Assembly (NCBI GenBank): GCA_964451785.1
Contig: CAYVJG010000057.1
Coordinates: 1-11,884, forward strand
DNA from: JAJYSO01 sp964451785
GTDB taxonomy: Bacteria > Bacteroidota > Bacteroidia > Flavobacteriales > Flavobacteriaceae
Direction: 5' to 3'
Length of the DNA stretch: 11,884 nt
In this document: in pieces, positions 7,356 to 11,884 of the stretch
How positions within the stretch are numbered: the first letter of the stretch is position 1
Layout of the letters: every line of letters begins with the position of its first letter
Position numbers and translations under genes: made by a program
Notes under the pieces: generated by a model
Seen by the model: the letters and a program-made list of their open reading frames with translations, nothing else
What the model was told of the DNA's origin: nothing
Databases searched by the model: none

Positions 7356-7932
7356 CCAATTTTACTTTAAATGCATAATAAATTCTTTCGTCAAGTTTTA
7401 AATACTTTACGTAATCTTCTTTACTTAACTTATCCCTTGTAATCAAAATCTTACCTTTCCTTGTTTTACCTCCTCTAAATTCTCCATCAATTTTATAAAT
7501 CCTAAATTGAAGAATAGCCAAGGTTGGATTGGCATAAAACAAATCGGTTCTTATGTAAATTATGCCAATGGCTGCTAAAATTATGATGAAAACCAGTTGA
7601 TATCTAAATGCATCAAATTGAAAACACACTAAAGGAATGATATAGGTGGTCAAAAAAGTTAAATGTTCATAATCTATAGATTCTATCTCGGTAATTTCAA
7701 ATGATAATTCGGGGGAACCTTTTATTTGATGCTTAAAATCAAAATAGGAAATGCCTCCAATAATCAAAGCCAAAATACAGAGTAGGGGAATGACGTTAGA
7801 AGAAATTAATTGAAAAAAACCAACAAAGGAACAATTGCCCGAAAAGCAAATAGGAACATCTATTGTGATGATAATGATCAGCACAAACAAAAGCCATAAC
7901 GACAAAAAGAAGAGTCCTATTTTTCGTTTCAT
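7336..7932 (-). CDS. kwaA: Kiwa anti-phage system membrane protein KwaA
   Basis: KwaA is the membrane component of Kiwa. It is thought to sit in the inner membrane and to respond to infection there together with KwaB. The 198-residue protein shows four hydrophobic segments at about 5-24, 44-64, 91-106 and 111-127, a short Cys-containing loop (C29, C34) between the first two, and a basic cytoplasmic-type C-terminal tail (about 140-198) rich in Lys, Arg and Tyr. This matches the usual KwaA size and four-helix layout, and the next gene is a clear kwaB. The ATG at 7930-7932 directly abuts the hsdS stop (TAAATG) with no spacer, so re-initiation by ribosomes leaving hsdS is likely. The gene is visibly AT-rich compared with hsdM and hsdR, consistent with separate acquisition into the R-M operon. 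Primary sequence is poorly conserved among KwaA proteins, so the call leans on topology and neighbour. Confidence 0.82.
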   Translation of the reverse strand: MKRKIGLFFLSLWLLFVLIIIITIDVPICFSGNCSFVGFFQLISSNVIPLLCILALIIGGISYFDFKHQIKGSPELSFEITEIESIDYEHLTFLTTYIIPLVCFQFDAFRYQLVFIIILAAIGIIYIRTDLFYANPTLAILQFRIYKIDGEFRGGKTRKGKILITRDKLSKEDYVKYLKLDERIYYAFKVKLDDKTRT

Positions 7933-9075
7933 TTATTCGTTGTTTTTAAATTCAACCCGCACCTCTCCATTCATTAATTTGGGTAAGAGTGTTTCGCGTA
8001 ATGCCACTAATTTACTAATTTGACAATTATTTTTAATCATTTTATCAATGATAGGTTCCATAATTTCGGTAAAAGACTCCAACTCGTCGTCGGTTGGTTC
8101 TAAAACTATTGCATCGTCCAAATCCCTTCTTCTAATATGCCCCATAGTTGTAGCGTGAGCTCTTGCAATGGCAATAAATCGGTCAAGATGATATTTGCTC
8201 CATAAATAGTAAAACCATTTTGGGAAATCATCGGAAGTTACTTTAAACAAATGTTGGTTAAGGATACAAGTTTTGCCATTCCAAATTTTCACCATTAAGG
8301 ATGCTGACCAAGAAAAAATGATATCCCCATTCTCAACGATATACTTTTTATCCACTTCTGTGGTACACCAATCGCAATCTTCTGAAATACCGTTTCGCAA
8401 TTCTTTTATCTTTAAAACAGGCAATTTGTCTGTTTCATTTTTTGGTGGGTATTTTTGACAAGCCAATCCATTTAAAAATGTGGCAATAGAACTCAATGGC
8501 CTTTCCTTCCATTGTGGATTTGGGTCTTCCACAAACCACTGTCGAAACAAGGTTTCTGCCATTTTTTCCAAGGTTTCATTTTGGCGGTGCAAGAGGTCTA
8601 TTTTGTCGTCTAAGGAAGAAAGTAACCCAGCGATGGCACGTTGTTCAGTGGGTTCGGGAAAATTCCATTTTGTTTCACTTACAAACTTCCAATCTGCCCT
8701 TGGCATTCGAGTCCCGGAAGAACCTGAGTAGGTATAATCAATAAAATCCTGATTTGCAAAAAAGTAAAAAAGATAATCCTTACTATTGTTGCCAATAGGT
8801 TTAACCACCCAAATATCCGTTGAACAAATACCTTTAAAATCTGGTCTATATAGCTTTCTAAAGTAGGGACGTAATTTTCCGAAAAGAAAGTTCTCGGAAT
8901 CAAAATAATATTTATTACTTGCAACAATTGAAGAATCACCAATTCCTTGAAGCCTTAAACCTCCTTCTACAATATGCTCTAAGGCAATATAAGGTAATTG
9001 TTCGCCCCCAGCTTTCCAAGAATCTTTTCTCAAATCAGCTAATTCACTAAGCTTTTGTTCTTTCCACTCACTCAT
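7933..9075 (-). CDS. hsdS: Type I restriction-modification specificity subunit HsdS
   Basis: HsdS gives the complex its bipartite DNA target. The 380-residue protein has two target recognition domains, each followed by a conserved helical spacer. TRD1 is about 1-140 and contains FLFGKLRPYFRK (63-74) and FKGICSTDIWV (80-90). Central repeat 1 is about 143-181 (EQRAIAGLLSSLDDKIDLL onward, ending LFRQWF). TRD2 is about 188-330 with NGDIIFSWSASL (249-260) and LNQHLFKV (272-279). The distal repeat is about 331-373, ending with the typical ETLLPKLMNGEVRV. Both domains look intact, so a functional two-part specificity is expected, but the target sequence cannot be read. The ATG (9073-9075) overlaps the end of the ORF6N gene by 8 bp and is preceded by a strong Shine-Dalgarno. 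The stop abuts the kwaA start. No recombinase or spare half-hsdS genes are seen, so phase variation is not supported here. Confidence 0.96.
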   Translation of the reverse strand: MSEWKEQKLSELADLRKDSWKAGGEQLPYIALEHIVEGGLRLQGIGDSSIVASNKYYFDSENFLFGKLRPYFRKLYRPDFKGICSTDIWVVKPIGNNSKDYLFYFFANQDFIDYTYSGSSGTRMPRADWKFVSETKWNFPEPTEQRAIAGLLSSLDDKIDLLHRQNETLEKMAETLFRQWFVEDPNPQWKERPLSSIATFLNGLACQKYPPKNETDKLPVLKIKELRNGISEDCDWCTTEVDKKYIVENGDIIFSWSASLMVKIWNGKTCILNQHLFKVTSDDFPKWFYYLWSKYHLDRFIAIARAHATTMGHIRRRDLDDAIVLEPTDDELESFTEIMEPIIDKMIKNNCQISKLVALRETLLPKLMNGEVRVEFKNNE

Positions 9076-9952
9076 CCTTTCCTCCTTTTAATTTATTCAA
9101 CACATCATTACACAAGCTATCCATTCTCGAAAAGCCGAACCATTTTTTGCCCAAGTCTTTTAAGGAAGCCCCCAAATGGTAGAGTTCTTTTTCGTCAATA
9201 ATCAAAAAGCGGTCGTGGGTGGTTTTTAAGGCTTTTAGCTCAATGGGCGGGTATTGCTGGTTGTGCTTTTTTAAGTCCAATTGCAAGCTTTTGGTGAGTT
9301 TTTGGGTGTAACAGGTACAAGCAACGTCTTTTTTTCGTTTGGTAAACAGCGTAAATACAGAATCGTCAATATAGTTGTCAATCAAAATAACAGAGGTTTT
9401 GGCTTCGCGGATAATATCGGCCACAAAATTGTAAGCATCAAAGACTTGTCCGTCGTAAAAAATGCCTTTTTGGGGCAGGTCTTTGCTTTCTATGGCTTTA
9501 AAGATTTGTTCAAACTTTTGGTCGTGTTCCACCAATTTGTTTTCGATATTTGAAAAGCGCAACTGCTGAACGGTTTGCTGACCGACAAGTTTTCGCATTT
9601 GGACAAAGGCATTTATTATTTGAATGCTTACCTTTACGGCAATATCACTGCGTAAAACGGAAGAAAGCATTGCCACACCCTGTTCGGTGAAAGCATAGGG
9701 AAGAGCGCCTCCTAAGTGCTGTTTTGAAGGTATCGCATTTTGCGATACCATAGTTTCTACCTCTTCTTCAGTTAGCCGAAACATAAAGTTTTCCGGGAAA
9801 CGTTCTTGATTTCTTTTTACTTGTTCACGTAACCGAATAGCTTTTACTTGGTACATTTCTGCCAAGTTTCTATCCAACATTATTTGTTCCCCTCGTATGG
9901 TGAATATCTTGTTAGAGATATGTTGTTGTGATATCGTTATTTCTTTGCTCAT
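9068..9952 (-). CDS. ORF6N-domain protein with degenerate PLD-like C-terminal domain, R-M accessory
   Basis: The protein begins with an ORF6N domain, a DNA-binding-type module of phage and R-M neighbours. In numbering from the ATG chosen here it runs about 12-120: FTIRGEQIMLDRNLAEMY, then QVKRNQERFPENFMF, then LPYAFTEQGVAML. The C-terminal half (about 160-294) resembles a phospholipase D-like fold with LIDNYIDDSVF (190-200) and one HxR-x4-D motif, HDRFLIID (246-253), in place of the classical HxK pair, so catalysis is doubtful. Role unknown; regulation of the R-M operon or DNA binding are guesses. I chose ATG 9950-9952 (294 residues) because it places the ORF6N domain at its usual distance from the N-terminus. 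The frame stays open to a TTG at 10004-10006 that would add 18 residues, but those lie over an inverted repeat and look non-coding. The 3' end overlaps hsdS by 8 bp. It is not the RhuM family, which occupies a similar slot elsewhere. Confidence 0.85.
   Translation of the reverse strand: MSKEITISQQHISNKIFTIRGEQIMLDRNLAEMYQVKAIRLREQVKRNQERFPENFMFRLTEEEVETMVSQNAIPSKQHLGGALPYAFTEQGVAMLSSVLRSDIAVKVSIQIINAFVQMRKLVGQQTVQQLRFSNIENKLVEHDQKFEQIFKAIESKDLPQKGIFYDGQVFDAYNFVADIIREAKTSVILIDNYIDDSVFTLFTKRKKDVACTCYTQKLTKSLQLDLKKHNQQYPPIELKALKTTHDRFLIIDEKELYHLGASLKDLGKKWFGFSRMDSLCNDVLNKLKGGKDE
9081..9087 (-). promoter_or_regulatory. Strong Shine-Dalgarno for hsdS
   Basis: On the minus strand AAGGAGG lies 5 bases before the hsdS ATG (9075), inside the last codons of the ORF6N gene. 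Such a strong site is unusual for Bacteroidota, which rely little on Shine-Dalgarno pairing. Here it supports the assigned hsdS start and gives hsdS independent initiation despite the 8-bp gene overlap. Confidence 0.6.
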
Positions 9953-9976
9953 TATATTTTTTAGTTTCAATAAAAC

Positions 9977-10005
9977 TGAACTGGTCGCAAATTGTGACCG
10001 GTTCA
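9977..10005. promoter_or_regulatory. 12-bp imperfect inverted repeat between hsdM and the ORF6N gene
   Basis: TGAACTGGTCGC (9977-9988) and GTGACCGGTTCA (9994-10005) are complementary at 10 of 12 positions around a 5-base spacer. It lies in the 55-bp gap between the hsdM stop and the ORF6N ATG. In the transcribed direction it is followed by GTTTTATTG, too short a T-run for a confident terminator. As DNA it resembles a repressor operator. As RNA it could be a weak attenuator separating hsdM from the genes below. Its placement directly upstream of a DNA-binding-type protein makes autoregulation conceivable but unproven. Confidence 0.4.
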
Positions 10006-10007
10006 AT

Positions 10008-11570
10008 TCATTCCGGCATTTTTATTTTCTTTAAGTTTTCTTGTATTCGCTCATTTAATTGGGCTTCCTCTTTCAATTGTGTCTCAAATTCGGCTTTGAG
10101 CGCCGTAAAACGTTCTTTAAAATCGAAATCATCTTCTTCCTCGGCTAAACCAACATAACGTCCCGGGGTGAGCACATAATCCAATTCGGCTACCCGTTCT
10201 TTAGGAACAGCAGCGCAAAACCCTTTTTCGTCTTCATAATTGCCATCAGGATTCCTCCAATTGTGGTAGGTGTCGGCAATCTTTTTAATATCGTTATCTT
10301 CCGTATTTTCGGAACCGTTGGATAAAACTTTCGTTCTACGGTTGATTAAATGTCCAAGATTCCGTGCATCAATAAAAAGGATTTCATTGGTACGGTTTCT
10401 AAACTTACCGTTGCTTCTGTTGCGGCTCATAAACCAAAGGGAAGCCGGTATTTGAGTGTTCAGAAATAGCTTGGCCGGTAAATTGACAATACAATCGATC
10501 AAATCGGCTTCTACCAGTTCTTTTCTAATGTCGCCTTCGCCACCGGTTTTGGTGGTCAAAGCCCCTTTAGCCAACACAAAACCTGCTTGTCCGCTCGGTG
10601 CCAAGTGATACAAGAAATGTTGAATCCAAGCATAGTTGGCATTTCCGGTGGGCGGTGTACCGTATTTCCAACGACCGTCTTTGCGTAATAAATCACCGCT
10701 CCAGTCGCTAACATTAAACGGTGGATTGGCAATAATGTAATCAGCTTTTAAATCTTTGTGGGCATCATTGAGGAATGAACCTTCGTTATTCCATTTTACC
10801 TGAGAGCTGTCAATACCGCGAATGGCCAAATTCATTTTTGCCAAACGCCAAGTGGTTTGGTTACTTTCTTGTCCGTAAATGGAAATGTCGTTGATTCTGC
10901 CTTGATGTCCACTGACAAATTTTTCACTTTGCACAAACATTCCACCTGAGCCACAACAAGGATCAAACACACGACCTTTATACGGTTCAAGCATTTCTAC
11001 CAACAATTCAACAACGCTTCTCGGGGTGTAGAACTGCCCGCCTTTTTTACCTTCGGCAAGGGCAAATTCTCCAAGAAAATACTCAAACACGTGTCCGAGA
11101 ATATCAGCACTTCTTGATTTGGCATCGCCAAGGGCGATATTTCCAATTAAATCAATGAGTTCGCCTAAACTTGTCGGATCTAAATTCTGTCGGGCATACA
11201 CTTTAGGCAAAACCCCTTTTAGGGAAGCATTTTCCTTTTCGATAATGTCCATCGCTTCATCTACGGATTTTCCAATGGTGGGCTGTTTGGCTTGAGAAAG
11301 CAAATAAGACCAGCGCGCCTTTTGTGGGACAAAGAAAACATTCTCGGCTTTGTATTCGTCTTTGTCCTCCGGATCTGCTCCAGCATATTCATCTTTTCCG
11401 GTTTTTAGTTTATCGTAGAGTTCTTCAAAGGCGTCAGAAATATATTTTAGAAAAATCAATCCAAGTACGACGTGTTTATATTCTGCGGCATCAATATTTT
11501 TTCGCAGTTTGTCAGCTGATTTCCACAGTTGTTTTTCTAAGGGTTCTTCCGTTTTCTTATTTTTTGCCAT
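10008..11570 (-). CDS. hsdM: Type I restriction-modification methyltransferase subunit HsdM
   Basis: HsdM transfers a methyl group from S-adenosylmethionine to adenine N6 at the site chosen by HsdS, protecting host DNA. The 520-residue length is normal. An N-terminal helical HsdM_N domain (about 10-140, LEKQLWKSADKLRKNID at the start) precedes the N6_Mtase domain with GGQFYTPRSVVELL (177-190), the SAM-binding FDPCCGSGGMF (202-212) and catalytic NPPF (282-285). The C-terminal tail (about 480-518) is a charged coiled coil of the kind that contacts HsdS and HsdR. The ATG at 11568-11570 gives the usual MA(K)-type N-terminus, with only A-rich sequence (TGAAAAATAA) before it, as is common for ribosome binding in Bacteroidota. 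It is first in the operon. The 55-bp gap after it is the loosest junction in the block and holds an inverted repeat, so hsdM may be expressed ahead of, or above, the rest, which would help protect the host. No defects seen. Confidence 0.97.
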   Translation of the reverse strand: MAKNKKTEEPLEKQLWKSADKLRKNIDAAEYKHVVLGLIFLKYISDAFEELYDKLKTGKDEYAGADPEDKDEYKAENVFFVPQKARWSYLLSQAKQPTIGKSVDEAMDIIEKENASLKGVLPKVYARQNLDPTSLGELIDLIGNIALGDAKSRSADILGHVFEYFLGEFALAEGKKGGQFYTPRSVVELLVEMLEPYKGRVFDPCCGSGGMFVQSEKFVSGHQGRINDISIYGQESNQTTWRLAKMNLAIRGIDSSQVKWNNEGSFLNDAHKDLKADYIIANPPFNVSDWSGDLLRKDGRWKYGTPPTGNANYAWIQHFLYHLAPSGQAGFVLAKGALTTKTGGEGDIRKELVEADLIDCIVNLPAKLFLNTQIPASLWFMSRNRSNGKFRNRTNEILFIDARNLGHLINRRTKVLSNGSENTEDNDIKKIADTYHNWRNPDGNYEDEKGFCAAVPKERVAELDYVLTPGRYVGLAEEEDDFDFKERFTALKAEFETQLKEEAQLNERIQENLKKIKMPE

Positions 11571-11636
11571 TTATTTTTCAAATTTTATTCATTCCTCCAA
11601 ATATCCTAATTTTTTTTGAGCGAGGACAATAAAAAA

Positions 11637-11742
11637 GGCTCTTTTGGTTTTTACTCACGATAATTTTATTCTTTAAAGGTGTTCGTGAATCGCTTCGCTT
11701 ATTTCAGCGTTGGAGTAGTGCGGCGGGAAAACCAAATGTGCC
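11637..11742. repeat. Imperfect palindrome in the hsdM leader
   Basis: Segment 11637-11651 (GGCTCTTTTGGTTTT) and the reverse complement of 11728-11742 (GGCACATTTGGTTTT) agree at 13 of 15 positions. Inside, TACTC (11652-11656) pairs with GAGTA (11713-11717) and TCACGA (11654-11659) with TCGTGA (11683-11688) as alternatives. Arms are far apart (76 bases), so folding is uncertain. The TGTGCCTTTT at its right arm also occurs at 2387-2396 beside the other palindrome cluster, suggesting one repeat family. Confidence 0.45.
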
Positions 11743-11810
11743 TTTTGTGCGGTGGATTCTATGTTTCTTTTGTTAATTCATTTGTATAAGTTTTCTAAAA
11801 GGGTGTCCGC

Positions 11811-11844
11811 TAACGTTTTAGCGGCTTGACGCAGGAGCGGATTT
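11811..11844 (+). repeat. Palindrome-arm repeat, copy C
   Basis: Same orientation as copy A (2173-2206), with 30 of 34 bases identical, and preceded by CCGC as in inverted copy B. It lies about 240 bp upstream of hsdM, so copies A/B and C bracket the whole R-M/Kiwa/Abi block. The palindrome it probably belongs to continues beyond the window edge. Confidence 0.65.
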
Positions 11845-11884
11845 TACCACTAAACTTTAATCGAAGCCGACACGTCAAATATAC

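Larger units (their letters stand above)
11571..11884. other. Gene-free leader upstream of hsdM (314 bp)
   Basis: No coding sequence is supported here. The stretch must contain the operon promoter, but I could not find a convincing Bacteroidota pair (TTTG about -33, TAnnTTTG about -7). The nearest partial match is TATTTGG at 11597-11603 on the minus strand, which lacks the proper TA spacing. It holds an imperfect palindrome at 11637-11742, a repeat copy at 11811-11844, and a GGAGGA followed at once by a four-codon mini-ORF (11578-11592) just before hsdM. The right end of the window cuts the repeat region. Confidence 0.6.

Noticed and set aside
8679..8942. Minus-strand open frame of 87 codons overlapping hsdS in another frame
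   Set aside because: Overlaps the TRD1 coding region of hsdS, whose frame is well supported by family motifs.
7933..9075. Phase-variable hsdS with inversion repeats
   Set aside because: Only one hsdS is present, the two TRDs look unrelated, and no recombinase or partial hsdS gene is nearby.
11571..11700. Bacteroidota -33/-7 promoter for hsdM
   Set aside because: Partial TATTTG and AAAATTTG matches exist, but none has both elements with correct spacing, so no promoter is annotated.

Overview
The window is an AT-rich stretch of a Bacteroidota-type genome. The evidence is low GC, the protein families present, an ORF6N protein beside hsdS, and a family of palindromic intergenic repeats that I associate with this phylum. 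That assignment comes from recognition and has not been tested by search. All recognised protein genes lie on the minus strand, and almost all belong to defence families. I saw no tRNA, rRNA, CRISPR array or integrase.

Reading in the direction of transcription, from right to left: 11571-11884 is a gene-free leader holding one repeat copy and an imperfect palindrome. Next comes a seven-gene block: hsdM (type I methyltransferase), an ORF6N/PLD-like accessory gene, hsdS (specificity subunit), kwaA and kwaB (the two genes of the Kiwa anti-phage system), a gene with an abortive-infection C-terminal (Abi_C, HEPN-like) signature, and hsdR (type I restriction translocase). After a 372-bp intergenic region packed with inverted repeats comes a DUF262-DUF1524 gene related to GmrSD/SspE-type nucleases. 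The first ~46 bases are on the opposite strand and look like the 3' end of a group II intron (end of domain V plus domain VI), whose body lies outside the window.

The most notable point is that a complete Kiwa pair and a predicted HEPN-like toxin sit inside a type I R-M operon, between hsdS and hsdR. The junctions are very tight: an 8-bp overlap from the ORF6N gene to hsdS, a TAAATG abutment from hsdS to kwaA, a 20-bp overlap from kwaA to kwaB, a 2-bp gap from kwaB to the Abi gene, and an ATGA overlap from the Abi gene to hsdR. Making HsdR therefore probably depends on translation through the Kiwa and Abi genes. A reasonable inference is a layered defence: HsdMSR cuts unmodified DNA, membrane-bound KwaA with KwaB responds to infection, and the Abi protein acts as a backup or as a guard released when R-M is inhibited.

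The second theme is the intergenic repeats. Related ~34-bp motifs occur at 2173-2206 and 11811-11844 (same orientation) and inverted at 2328-2362, so they bracket the R-M/Kiwa block. The nonamer CCACATAAC, which precedes the 2173 repeat, also occurs inverted at the far end of the DUF262 gene, where it supplies that gene's stop codon. The group II intron end lies only a few bases beyond it. This suggests the defence genes sit in cassette-like slots bounded by palindromic repeats.
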